From NCBI GenBank assembly GCA_029261875.1, contig JAJDAL010000006.1, positions 184,765 to 248,764 of the forward strand: 64,000 bases of DNA, given 5' to 3'. The position numbers and the translations under genes are program-made. The notes beneath the pieces are model-generated. The model worked only from the letters and a program-made list of their open reading frames with translations, had not been told where the DNA came from and made no database searches. The stretch comes from Deltaproteobacteria bacterium. Lineage in GTDB: Bacteria > Myxococcota_A > UBA9160 > JAJDAL01. Positions 16,810 to 26,226 of the stretch are shown here, piece by piece; position 1 is the stretch's first letter, and each line of letters begins with the position of its first letter.

Positions 16810-18428
16810 TGCACGCACGCCAGATTGCGGTGAAAACCGGCCGCGGCGGGACGGAGATCCGACGCGAAACGCGCCTGGAAGGCGCGACGCTCACCATCGG
16901 ACGCAGTACGACCAACCGGATCCAGCTCTCCGGCCTGGGCGTCGGCCTCCACCACGCAGAATTCTTTATGGCGGACGGTGGCGTTTCGATTCGCGGCCTC
17001 GAAGGCCACGAAATCTTCGTCAATGGGATCGCGGTCATCGAAACGCGCCTGGCGACGGACGACGTCATCCGAATTCAACAACATGAAATCCGCTTGAACG
17101 CGCCCGGAGACGGACTGGATCTCGATTTCGAACTCGTCGAACTCGAACGCTCCGGCGACGCCTTGCAGGAACTCGAAAAACGCACGCGCGTCGGTCTCGA
17201 CCGCGGCCTCTTTACCCAGCGCAAACTCTCCTGGCTGCTCGTGGCCGCGATCCTGGTCGCCTTCGCCTGGGGCCCTCTTTTCGTGGGAACCCTGGAAACC
17301 TCCTGGTCGAGTGGCCCCATGGCGCGTGCGCACGCCGGCATCGCAACGCAATGCGAAAGCTGCCACCTGCAGGGCTTCGAGCCGGTGGGCGATGACGCAT
17401 GCCGCTCCTGCCACGAATCCGTCGGAGAACACATCGACCCCGAGCATCCTCACGTCGGGATCGATTGCGCGTCCTGCCACGTGGAACACAACGGCTCCCT
17501 CGGACTGACGGATCTCGAGCAATCGTTCTGCGTCGAATGCCACAACGCAGACCTCTCGCCGCCCGACCTGCAATCCGCCGAGGATTTCGGCGTGCATCAT
17601 CCCCTGTTCAGCGTGGAGCTGGAATCGCCCGAGTCGCGTCCCGCGGGTCGTTTCCGTGTGGAGGCGAACCCGCGCGAGGCTCCGGGAATCCGTTTCAACC
17701 ACGTCCACCACACGGTGACGGGCGTCGTCGATTCGCGAACCGGGGATGAGCGCATCCTCGCGTGCGGCGAATGCCACGAACCGGAACCCGGTGGCAAGGG
17801 AATCTCGGACATCTCCTTCGAACGCCATTGCCAGGATTGCCATTCCCTGGGCTTCGACACCGAAGCGGGCAAGCGCGAGGCAATCCACGGAGATCCGGTG
17901 GCCATGCGCCAGTCGCTACGCGAATTCTTCGCGTGGCAGGAACTCGAAAAAGTACAAAGCGCTCGACAGTCGACGAACGCGGCACCGTCCCTGCGAAGAG
18001 GCCGCCCCGGCGCGAACATCACACCCGAGCAGCGACGCGAGATCGCCGCTTCCGTGGAGACCCTGGTCGAACGCGCCAGCCATTTCTTGATGCGCGACGA
18101 AACCCGGGGTGTCTGTATCGGTTGCCACGATGTGCTGCGCGGGGAGGCCAGCGACGGCGGAGACGACGTCGCACCGGTGACGATCCCCAGGCGCTGGATG
18201 ACCCGCAGCATCTTCGATCACCGCTCCCATCGTTTCTCCGAATGCACGGATTGCCACCCGGACGCGGCGGACGAAAGCGACCTGGGCAGCACCGACGCAG
18301 GCCACATCGGGTTGCCCGATCGAGCGAACTGTCGCGAATGCCACGCGGGCGGCCACGCGAGCGAGCCCTTCATTCCCTCGAACTGCGTCATGTGTCACGA
18401 ATTTCACATCCTGGGCAACACGCCTTGA
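16806..18428 (+). CDS. FHA domain - TM - decahaem c-type cytochrome
   Basis: 540 aa. Residues about 10-100 form an FHA domain (LTIGRSTTNRIQL, GLHHAEFF, EIFVNG), which in other proteins binds phosphothreonine. One membrane segment follows near 141-161. The remainder carries ten CxxCH haem sites at residues 183, 199, 221, 242, 320, 342, 437, 480, 509 and 527. With the FHA part inside and the haems outside, the protein spans the inner membrane. Inference: it takes electrons from the cytochrome b-like partner, and may be recruited or gated by a Ser/Thr kinase signal. A kinase gene is not visible here. It overlaps the previous gene (ATGA) and the next (TTGA). Confidence 0.88.
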   Translation: MMHARQIAVKTGRGGTEIRRETRLEGATLTIGRSTTNRIQLSGLGVGLHHAEFFMADGGVSIRGLEGHEIFVNGIAVIETRLATDDVIRIQQHEIRLNAPGDGLDLDFELVELERSGDALQELEKRTRVGLDRGLFTQRKLSWLLVAAILVAFAWGPLFVGTLETSWSSGPMARAHAGIATQCESCHLQGFEPVGDDACRSCHESVGEHIDPEHPHVGIDCASCHVEHNGSLGLTDLEQSFCVECHNADLSPPDLQSAEDFGVHHPLFSVELESPESRPAGRFRVEANPREAPGIRFNHVHHTVTGVVDSRTGDERILACGECHEPEPGGKGISDISFERHCQDCHSLGFDTEAGKREAIHGDPVAMRQSLREFFAWQELEKVQSARQSTNAAPSLRRGRPGANITPEQRREIAASVETLVERASHFLMRDETRGVCIGCHDVLRGEASDGGDDVAPVTIPRRWMTRSIFDHRSHRFSECTDCHPDAADESDLGSTDAGHIGLPDRANCRECHAGGHASEPFIPSNCVMCHEFHILGNTP

Positions 18429-20302
18429 GTCCGTTCGCTCGTCGACTTACCGCGCTGATCCTCGCCGCCGTTTTCTGCCAAGGCGGTCTCTGTGGCGGGG
18501 GCGGTGGGGGCGGCGGCGGCGGAAGCGCCGGCGGAGGCGGATCCCCGGGCGTCGTGGCCGTACAGACCTGTGACGGAAGCTGCAGCCAGGTGGCACTCAG
18601 CGTGGCGCAAGTCCAAACCATCATCGCCCATGCCGTGGGCGAGGCTCAACTCCAGGGCATCCTCGCCACCGTCGCCGTGGTCGATCACGTGGGAAACGTA
18701 CTCGCGGTCTTTCAAATGACCGGGGCGACGACGACCACCACCATTACTTCCAACCGGGGCGTGACGAGCGGACTCGAGGGAACCGCGGTCGCCAGCACCC
18801 TTGCGGCCATCAGCAAGGCGGGCACCGCCGCTTACCTGTCGACCCAGGGCAATGCGTTCACGACGCGCACGGCGAGCCAGATCATTCAGGAAAACTTCAA
18901 CCCCGGCGAAAACGACAAATCCGGTGGCCCCTTGTTCGGTGTTCAGTTCTCGCAGCTTCCCTGTGGCGACATGGTCGTTCGATTCGACGCCGGTGATCCG
19001 ACCAATCGACGCGGACCCAAACGCATGCCGCTCGGGTTCTCGGCCGATCCGGGCGGCCTTCCGCTCTACATCGATGGTGTTCCCGTGGGTGGCATCGGCG
19101 TCGAGACCGGCGACGACTACTCCCTCGACCTGGTGGTGACCGACTTCGACTCGGATCTCGAAGAGCGCGTCGCGGCGGCGGGCACGCGGGGCTTCGAAGC
19201 GCCCACCGATCGGCGAGCCGATCGCATTACCGTCGACGGGAAGTTCTTGCGCTTCGCCGATGACGAGACCCCCGCCATCTCGAGCCTACCGGACTTTGCC
19301 ACCCTACCCGGAGCCCTTACGACCGTTGCGGGTTTCTACGACGCAACCGCGGGCGTGGGGACCGGCGCCCTGTTCCGCGACGCGGCCTCGGGGATCGTGG
19401 CCACCACCTTCGAGGGACTCGATGCCGAGGTCCTGGTGGATGCCGCGGGAAACAATCGCTTCCCGCCGCGCGATGCCATCACCGCACCCGGATTGCTCGA
19501 AAACGAGGTCCGCGTTCTCTTGCGCGAGGCCCTCACCCTGGCCTACGACGCGCGCGCCCAGATCCGCCGCCCCCTGGGTTCATCGGCGCGGGTCACGATC
19601 AGTGTGGTTGATACGGGGGGCGAAGTCCTCGGCATCGTTCGCAGCGCCGATGCGCCGATCTTCGGCACGGACGTAGCACTCCAGAAAGCGCGCACCGCGG
19701 CTTTCTTCTCTTCCACCAATGCCGCGGCAGACCTCACGACCGCGGGCCTGGGGAGCTACGTCACCGCGGTCCGCACCTTCACGGGGGACGGCACGGCGCT
19801 CGCCAATGGCGTTGCGTTCTCGGACCGCGCCGGTGGAAACCTGTCGCGACCCTATTACCCCGACGGCATCAACGGCTCGGGGAACGGCCCCTTCTCGCGC
19901 CCCTTCGCGGATTGGAGTCCCTTCAGCACCGGCTTGCAGCTCGACGTTGTCCTCACCGCCTTGGCGAGCGTGCTGGCCGGCGGAAATCCCGCCAGCTGTG
20001 CCGACGCGGCGCTCTCGGAGATACGCAGCGGGACCCAGATCTTCCCCGGCAGCGTGCCCATCTTCAAAGGCGGTGTCGTGGTCGGCGGGATCGGGGTTTC
20101 GGGAGACGGCGTCGACCAGGACGACTTGATTTCGTTTCTCGGCCTCCACAACGCCGGCCAGATCCTCGGCACGATTGGAAACGCGCCGGCTGCCGTGCGC
20201 GCCGACAACATCAGCGTAGGCGGAATCAACCTGCGCTATGTGAGCTGCCCCCCCACACCGTTTCTCACCAGTAGCCAACAAAACGTTTGTGACGGGTTGT
20301 AA
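18425..20302 (+). CDS. Exported protein with two HbpS/GlcG-like domains
   Basis: 625 aa, start TTG at 18425 overlapping the upstream stop. A hydrophobic leader (about 8-22) is followed by a glycine-rich run (about 25-42). Two copies of the HbpS/GlcG-like fold are recognisable: residues about 60-300 (VQTIIAHAVGEAQLQGILAT, VAVVDHVGNVLAVFQM) and about 355-610 (VRVLLREALTLAYDARAQIR, ISVVDTGGEVLGIVRS), each ending with a GGVxVGGIGV-type motif. HbpS binds haem in Streptomyces; other members have no known role. In a haem-rich operon, haem binding, delivery or cytochrome assembly is a reasonable guess, but ligand residues cannot be named. Confidence 0.7.
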   Translation: MSPFARRLTALILAAVFCQGGLCGGGGGGGGGGSAGGGGSPGVVAVQTCDGSCSQVALSVAQVQTIIAHAVGEAQLQGILATVAVVDHVGNVLAVFQMTGATTTTTITSNRGVTSGLEGTAVASTLAAISKAGTAAYLSTQGNAFTTRTASQIIQENFNPGENDKSGGPLFGVQFSQLPCGDMVVRFDAGDPTNRRGPKRMPLGFSADPGGLPLYIDGVPVGGIGVETGDDYSLDLVVTDFDSDLEERVAAAGTRGFEAPTDRRADRITVDGKFLRFADDETPAISSLPDFATLPGALTTVAGFYDATAGVGTGALFRDAASGIVATTFEGLDAEVLVDAAGNNRFPPRDAITAPGLLENEVRVLLREALTLAYDARAQIRRPLGSSARVTISVVDTGGEVLGIVRSADAPIFGTDVALQKARTAAFFSSTNAAADLTTAGLGSYVTAVRTFTGDGTALANGVAFSDRAGGNLSRPYYPDGINGSGNGPFSRPFADWSPFSTGLQLDVVLTALASVLAGGNPASCADAALSEIRSGTQIFPGSVPIFKGGVVVGGIGVSGDGVDQDDLISFLGLHNAGQILGTIGNAPAAVRADNISVGGINLRYVSCPPTPFLTSSQQNVCDGL

Positions 20303-20303
20303 G

Positions 20304-22082
20304 ATGATTCGAAGCAGCGCCATCCTCCTTGCGATCACGTGCCTTTTCTTCCCCTACGCGGGCGAGGCCGCGGATCCGGTTGAGGGAGCAACACCGAACA
20401 GCGTCGAGGAAGCGGCTCCGACGCCGCCCCGGATTCCACGCCAACGCCCGGGCGGGAAACCGCGTCCCGCGCGCAAGACCGCCGAAGAGAAAACACGCGC
20501 GCTCCCCTACGAGTTCATTCCGGTTCCCGACCGCTGGCGCATCGTCGAATCCGTGGGCGTGGAAGAGAGCTGGTTCGACCCCTACAACCGAAATCCCCTC
20601 AAAGCCGATCGCCCGGTCTTCGGAAAAGACTGGTTCGTCAACATCGTCGCCATTTCCGATTCGCTCTTCGAACCGCGCCGCGTTCCCACACCCGTAGGCG
20701 CTCAGGGCAACCGGCGCAGCAGCACCCTCGACATCTTCGGAGACGAAGAACAATACCTGCTGAGCGAAACCCTGATCTTCTCGCTTTCGCTCCTCAAAGG
20801 AGACACGGTCTTCAAGCCGCCGGATTACGAGTTCCGCTTCACACCGGTCTGGAATTTCAACTACACGCGGGCCGAGGTCGTTGGGCTGCTCCATATCGAC
20901 CCGCGCCGCGGGATCCGCCGCTACGACCACGACTTCGGCATTCAGGAATTGTTCGTCGACAAGCACCTGCGCAACGTGTCGGATCGCTACGATTTCGACA
21001 GCTTGCGCGTCGGTATCCAGGGCTTCAGCTCCGACTTCCGCGGCTTTCTCTTCCAAGACAACCAGCCGGGCATCCGCTTGTTCGGAACGCGCTGGAACAA
21101 TCGGATCCAATACAATCTGGCGTGGTTCAACCGTTTGGAGAAGGACATCAACTCGGGCCTGAACAGCACGTTCCAACGCCGCAAGGATCACATCTTCCTC
21201 GCCAACGTATACCTGCAGGACTTCCCCGTGTTGGGCTTCACCCTGCAAGCCACGGCGATTCACAACAACAACGACGAAGGCGAGCGCCGCGCAAAGTTCG
21301 ACAAGAACGGCTTCATTCAACGGCCGCCTCCGCGGGGCGACGAACGGCCCTACAACTACCAGGTCACCTACCTGGGCTTGAACGGAGACGGCCATGTGGG
21401 CCGCGCCAATCTCACCTTCGCGGGTTATTACGTATTCGGCGATGTCGATCGTGACGTCATCGCCCGACGCGACATCGACGTCTCCGCCTACATGGCAGCG
21501 GCAGAACTGTCGATCGATTTCGATTGGGTTCGACTCAAGCTCTACGGACTGGCGGCGAGTGGCGACAACCAGCCCTTCGACGACGAAGCCAATGGCTTCG
21601 ATGCCATTTTCGAGAACCCGCAGTTCGCGGGGGCCGAGACCAGTTTCTTTCTGCGCCAGGGAATCCCCCTGATCGCCGGTGGCGGGCTCGCGGTGTCGGG
21701 GCGAAACGGATTGCTGCCTTCCTTGCGCTCCTCGAAGGAGCAGGGCCAATCGAACTTCGTGAACCCCGGACTCGGCATGGTGGGGATCGGGGCCGACCTC
21801 GATGTTCTCCCGGAGCTGCGCGTCACCGTCAACGCGAGCTATCTCGATTTCGAGAACACGTCGGTCTTGCGCGTGTTGCGCGCCCAGGGTCCCATCGATA
21901 ACCACATCGGCGAAGACGTTTCCGTGGGCATCATCTACCGCCCGTTCTTCTCCAACAACATCGTATTGCGCGCTTCCGGCGCCGTGCTGTTTCCCGGCGA
22001 CGGTTTCAAGCAGCTCTTCAACGACGGCGACCGCAAAGTCCCCTACTACTCCGCGCTCGCCAACCTCGTGTTGACGTACTGA
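20304..22082 (+). CDS. Outer-membrane beta-barrel protein (porin-like)
   Basis: 592 aa from the ATG at 20304, two bases after the previous stop. Signal peptide about 1-23 (ILLAITCLFFPYAGEA), then a Pro/Arg/Lys-rich linker (25-60), then a long series of amphipathic strands with alternating aromatic residues and a C-terminal strand ending ALANLVLTY, as expected for an outer-membrane barrel. The barrel is large enough for more than 20 strands. No named porin family is certain. Its position between an HbpS-like gene and a decahaem gene suggests the barrel half of a porin-cytochrome conduit, like MtrB or OmbB in role, though I see no direct similarity. Confidence 0.7.
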   Translation: MIRSSAILLAITCLFFPYAGEAADPVEGATPNSVEEAAPTPPRIPRQRPGGKPRPARKTAEEKTRALPYEFIPVPDRWRIVESVGVEESWFDPYNRNPLKADRPVFGKDWFVNIVAISDSLFEPRRVPTPVGAQGNRRSSTLDIFGDEEQYLLSETLIFSLSLLKGDTVFKPPDYEFRFTPVWNFNYTRAEVVGLLHIDPRRGIRRYDHDFGIQELFVDKHLRNVSDRYDFDSLRVGIQGFSSDFRGFLFQDNQPGIRLFGTRWNNRIQYNLAWFNRLEKDINSGLNSTFQRRKDHIFLANVYLQDFPVLGFTLQATAIHNNNDEGERRAKFDKNGFIQRPPPRGDERPYNYQVTYLGLNGDGHVGRANLTFAGYYVFGDVDRDVIARRDIDVSAYMAAAELSIDFDWVRLKLYGLAASGDNQPFDDEANGFDAIFENPQFAGAETSFFLRQGIPLIAGGGLAVSGRNGLLPSLRSSKEQGQSNFVNPGLGMVGIGADLDVLPELRVTVNASYLDFENTSVLRVLRAQGPIDNHIGEDVSVGIIYRPFFSNNIVLRASGAVLFPGDGFKQLFNDGDRKVPYYSALANLVLTY

Positions 22083-22086
22083 CCCG

Positions 22087-25000
22087 ATGAATTTCCTACG
22101 CCAATCCGCTCTCGCGATCGCGATTCTCGGCTGCCTGCACGGCCCGGCCCACGCCAGTGGGGGCGGCGCGGGGCGAGAAGTCCACTACCCCGTTTATCCG
22201 TCGGCGCCCGCCTACCAGCGCGCGGAAGAAGCCCTCGCGAAAAGCACGGGCTGCGTTTCCTGTCACCAACCCATGGATACGACGACCATGCATCGCTCCG
22301 AGGCGGTGGTGATCGGATGCACGGACTGCCACGGGGGCGACCCGGGCGTGGCCGTGCCCGAAGGGTTCGAGAATGGCACCGCGGAATACGCCCACGCCAA
22401 GCAACGCGCCCACGTGGTTTCGCGTTTCCCCGAAGATTGGGCGACGAGCCCCGCGAACCCCGAGCATTCCTACACACTGCTCAATCGGGACTCGCCCGAG
22501 TACGTACGCTTCGTGAACCCCGGCGACCTGCGCGTGGCCCGCGAAGCCTGCGGGAACTGCCACGAACAGATCATCGAAGCGGTGGAACGCAGCTTGATGT
22601 CCACCACCGCCATGCTGTGGGGCGGAGCGTCCTACAACAACGGAATCCTGCCCCACAAGCGCTACATCCTCGGCGAGGCCTACACGCGAGAAGGCGAACC
22701 GGCGCAGATCACGAGCCCGGTGGCACCGACCGCCGAGCAGACGCGAAAGGGTGTGTTGCCCGCGCTGTATCCGCTGCCCGCGTGGGAGACCGTGCCGCCC
22801 GCGGACACGTTCCGCGTCTTCGAACGCGGTGGTCGCAACATCGGCAACATCTTCCCGGAGATCGGGATTCCGAACCGGCTCGAAGAACCGGGCAAACCCG
22901 ACATCCGGCAATCGAACCGCGGGCCCGGCACCGGCGCGCGAATCTCCGTCCCCGTCCTCAACGTCCACAAGACGCGACTCAACGACCCCACACTCTGGTT
23001 TCTGGGCACGAACGACAATCCGGGCGACTTTCGCTCGTCGGGTTGCTCGGCCTGTCATTCCGTCTACGCAAACGACCGCTCCAAGTTCAGTTCCGGGAGC
23101 TATGCGGGATTCGGACACTGGGGCGAATCCGCCAGCGTCGACCCCACCATCAAAGACGTGAAACGCGAAGACGGACGCCCCTCGCGCGGGCACCCGATCC
23201 GTCACGAATACACGAGCGCCATTCCCTCGAGTCAATGCATGGTGTGTCACCACCACCAACCCAACGTATTCGTGAACTCGTACCTGGGCTTCACCATGTG
23301 GGACTACGAATCCGACGCTCCGCTCATGTGGCCCGAGGAAGAGAAGCACGCGAGCAGCGAGGAAATGCGCATATTGCTCGAACGCAACCCCGAAGAGGCG
23401 GTGATTCGCGGCAAGTGGGGCGACTTGGATTTCCTGGGGGACGTGTGGACGGACATCAACCCGCAGGCCGAGCACACCCAGTTTGCGGACTACCACGGAC
23501 ACGGCTGGAATTTCCGCGCCGTCCACAAACGCGACCGCGACGGCACCCTGCTCGACGCCGAAGGCGACCCGGTTCCCGACGACCTACCGCCGGCGGAAAA
23601 GTGGAAGCGCGCGGTTCACATGCGCGACATCCACGCCGACTACGGCATGCAGTGCGCGGATTGTCATTTTTCCCAAGACTCCCATGGCACCGGAAACCTC
23701 TACGGCGAAGTCGCCGCCGCCATCGAGATTCGTTGCCGCGACTGCCACGGCACGGCGGACGCGCTCGCCACCCTGCGCACGTCGGGCCCCGCAGCACCGC
23801 CGGGCGGAACCGACCTCGCGCTTTCGCGCAACAGCGACGGCCGACGCCGCTTCGTGTGGCGCGACGGCCGACTCTACCAACGCCTGATCTTGCCCCCCCA
23901 CGACGAGCTCGAAGTGAGCCAGGTGATGTATTCCATCGACGCCGGCAGGTCCGATTACAACCCGTTGGCCGCCCGCGCCAAAACCCTGGCGGCGGGTTCT
24001 TCGGGGGCCTGGGGGGACGAGGCCTATGGCATGGAGCGCGCCCACGACGATTCGGAGATGGCGTGCTTCACCTGCCACACCGCATGGGCGACGAGCTGCG
24101 CGGGTTGCCATCTCCCGGTCCAGGCCAATTGGAAGACGGAACGGAATCACTACGAAGGCGGCGAAACCCGAAACTTCGCCACCTACAATCCCCAGGTCGC
24201 ACGCGACCAGATGTTCCAGCTCGGCCGCCACGGCGAAGCCAAAGACGGAATCATCGTACCGGTTCGTTCCACCTCCGCCCTGGTGTTGTCTTCCACCGAC
24301 AGCAACCGCAATCGCATCTACATCCAGCAACCGCCGGTTTCCGCGGGCGGATACAGCTCTCAGGCCTTTGCGCCCCACTTCGCCCACACCGTGCGCAAGA
24401 CCGAAACCAAAACGTGTAGCGACTGCCATGTATCCGAGGCGAACGACAACAACGCCATCATGTCGCAGTTGCTGTTGCAGGGAACCAACTTCGTCAACTT
24501 CGTGGGCTACAACGCCTGGGTGGGGACGGACCAGAACATCGAAGCGATCCAGGTGACGGAATGGGACGAACCCCAGGCGGTGATCGGCAGTTATCTGCAT
24601 CGATATGCGTATCCCGAGCGGCACGCCGCGCACCTGAAACGCTCGCGGGAACTCAACGCCATGGCACCGGACCAGATCCTGCGCGGACCGGGCCTGCTGG
24701 GATGGCTCCAAGAATGGTTGGGGGATCCCATCGATGACGGGACGCACGGCCACCACTCGGGACCTGTGGGTTGCCTACAACTGCGCGGCGAATACCTCTA
24801 CGTCGCCGAAGGCCCCGAGGGAATGCAGGTCTACGATGTGGCGCAGGTCGCCAACAAGAACTTCTCGGAACGCTTCGTCACCGCTCCGTTCTCGACCCTC
24901 GGTCACGACACCCACGTCGCGACGCGCGATGCAAGCTGCGTCGCGCTTCCGACCAACCAGCCGATCCGTCCGGAACTCAACCGCATCGAGGACCAGCGCA

Positions 25001-25926
25001 AAGCCAATCTCGAGCAGGTCATGCACCCGATCTACAGCTACGCGGCCATCACGGATCGCGAAGAGGGCTTGATCCTGGTCGACGTCGAAACCATGGGCGA
25101 CTTCGAGCCGCGCAACAACTTCCTCACGCGCGCGCTGACGTGGAACCCCGACGGAATCCTCGACGGCGCCCTGCACGCGCACTTCGCGGGAAGCCTGTTG
25201 TACGTATCCGCCGCGCGCGGTGTGGTGGTGGTGGATCTCGACGACCCGCTCTCGCCCCAGGTCGCCGCGGTCATTCCCCTGCCCGGCGTCCGCGCGACGG
25301 TGGTGCAATTCCGATATCTGTTTGCCGTCGATCATGAGGGCTTGCAGGTGGTGGACATCACCCATCCCACGCGACCGCGCGTGGTCGAATCTGCGCGCGT
25401 TCCGCTCGCGGACGCGCATCGCGTGTTCGTTGCGCGCACCTACGCGTACGTAGCCGCGGGCAAGGACGGACTGGTAATCGTCGACGTGGAGAATCCGGAA
25501 ACGCCTCGGGTCCACACGCGCTTCGATGCCGACGGCCGACTCAGCGACGCGCGCGACGTGGTGGTCGCCAGCACGAATGCGTCGCTGTTCGCCTACGTGG
25601 CCGACGCGGCTTCGGGACTCGCGGTCGTGCAGCTGACGTCCCCGGAGCTACAACCCAAGTTCTACGGATTCAGCCCGGAACCGGTGCCCCAATTGGTCGC
25701 TTGGCGAAAGACCCGGGGCGCCGCCCAGGCGCTCTCCCGGGGCCTCGAGCGAGACCGCGCCGTAGACGAAACCGGGAATCAAATCGCCGTCTTTGGCCGC
25801 ATCGGTTCGCGTCCCTTCAACCTCGAAGAGATGCAGGCCCTCTACCTCGACGAGCAAGATCGCGTGTGGACCGTCCACGACGACCCCGCTCCCCAAACCC
25901 AAGACAGCGACGCTTCGAATCGATAG
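22087..25926 (+). CDS. Decahaem c-type cytochrome with C-terminal LVIVD-type propeller
   Basis: 1279 aa. A signal peptide ends near residue 24 (AHA-SGGG). Ten CxxCH sites lie at residues 56, 78, 155, 320, 384, 523, 550, 660, 671 and 777. From about 890 to 1225 the sequence changes to repeated beta blades with LVIVD-like cores (GLILVDVETM, GVVVVDLDDPLSPQ, GLQVVDITHPTRPR, GLVIVDVENPETPR, GLAVVQLTSPE). LVIVD repeats form surface or secreted propellers. Inference: an exported, possibly cell-surface electron carrier paired with the barrel encoded 5 bp upstream. The size of the cytochrome part and its wide haem spacing are unlike the compact MtrA or OmcB types. Confidence 0.88.
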   Translation: MNFLRQSALAIAILGCLHGPAHASGGGAGREVHYPVYPSAPAYQRAEEALAKSTGCVSCHQPMDTTTMHRSEAVVIGCTDCHGGDPGVAVPEGFENGTAEYAHAKQRAHVVSRFPEDWATSPANPEHSYTLLNRDSPEYVRFVNPGDLRVAREACGNCHEQIIEAVERSLMSTTAMLWGGASYNNGILPHKRYILGEAYTREGEPAQITSPVAPTAEQTRKGVLPALYPLPAWETVPPADTFRVFERGGRNIGNIFPEIGIPNRLEEPGKPDIRQSNRGPGTGARISVPVLNVHKTRLNDPTLWFLGTNDNPGDFRSSGCSACHSVYANDRSKFSSGSYAGFGHWGESASVDPTIKDVKREDGRPSRGHPIRHEYTSAIPSSQCMVCHHHQPNVFVNSYLGFTMWDYESDAPLMWPEEEKHASSEEMRILLERNPEEAVIRGKWGDLDFLGDVWTDINPQAEHTQFADYHGHGWNFRAVHKRDRDGTLLDAEGDPVPDDLPPAEKWKRAVHMRDIHADYGMQCADCHFSQDSHGTGNLYGEVAAAIEIRCRDCHGTADALATLRTSGPAAPPGGTDLALSRNSDGRRRFVWRDGRLYQRLILPPHDELEVSQVMYSIDAGRSDYNPLAARAKTLAAGSSGAWGDEAYGMERAHDDSEMACFTCHTAWATSCAGCHLPVQANWKTERNHYEGGETRNFATYNPQVARDQMFQLGRHGEAKDGIIVPVRSTSALVLSSTDSNRNRIYIQQPPVSAGGYSSQAFAPHFAHTVRKTETKTCSDCHVSEANDNNAIMSQLLLQGTNFVNFVGYNAWVGTDQNIEAIQVTEWDEPQAVIGSYLHRYAYPERHAAHLKRSRELNAMAPDQILRGPGLLGWLQEWLGDPIDDGTHGHHSGPVGCLQLRGEYLYVAEGPEGMQVYDVAQVANKNFSERFVTAPFSTLGHDTHVATRDASCVALPTNQPIRPELNRIEDQRKANLEQVMHPIYSYAAITDREEGLILVDVETMGDFEPRNNFLTRALTWNPDGILDGALHAHFAGSLLYVSAARGVVVVDLDDPLSPQVAAVIPLPGVRATVVQFRYLFAVDHEGLQVVDITHPTRPRVVESARVPLADAHRVFVARTYAYVAAGKDGLVIVDVENPETPRVHTRFDADGRLSDARDVVVASTNASLFAYVADAASGLAVVQLTSPELQPKFYGFSPEPVPQLVAWRKTRGAAQALSRGLERDRAVDETGNQIAVFGRIGSRPFNLEEMQALYLDEQDRVWTVHDDPAPQTQDSDASNR

Positions 25927-25948
25927 CTTCCTCGTTGGGGGTGCTCGG

Positions 25949-26206
25949 ATGAAACCCGACGAAGCGCGTTCCATCCTCAACGAACACCTGGCCGGCTATC
26001 GCAAGCGTTCCTACGCGGACCTGCTCGAGTTCGTCGACACGACCGAGACCATCGAAGTCCGCAGTCACGCGGACACCCTCTACCAACTCGTCGCTCAGAT
26101 CAGATGGGATGACGGGTCCAAGCGCGCCTTGCGGGTAAGCGGACAGCTCGGGGGCATTCGACTCGCGTTTTCGCTACTGCCGGATGGGTCTTCGAACTCG
26201 AAGTAG
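25949..26206 (+). CDS. Small conserved-looking protein, last gene of the redox operon
   Basis: 85 aa, 22 bp after the decahaem gene on the same strand. No signal peptide or membrane segment. It begins MKPDEARSILNEHLAGYRKR and contains an alternating beta region with IEVRS..TLYQLVAQIRWDD. I recall similar small uncharacterised proteins of about 85-90 aa in other high-GC bacteria, but no function is known. It is likely co-transcribed with the cytochrome genes. A longer frame opens upstream inside the cytochrome gene, but the ATG at 25949 gives a compact, sensible protein. Confidence 0.6.
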   Translation: MKPDEARSILNEHLAGYRKRSYADLLEFVDTTETIEVRSHADTLYQLVAQIRWDDGSKRALRVSGQLGGIRLAFSLLPDGSSNSK

Positions 26207-26226
26207 AAGACGCGGAAACACGCCCT

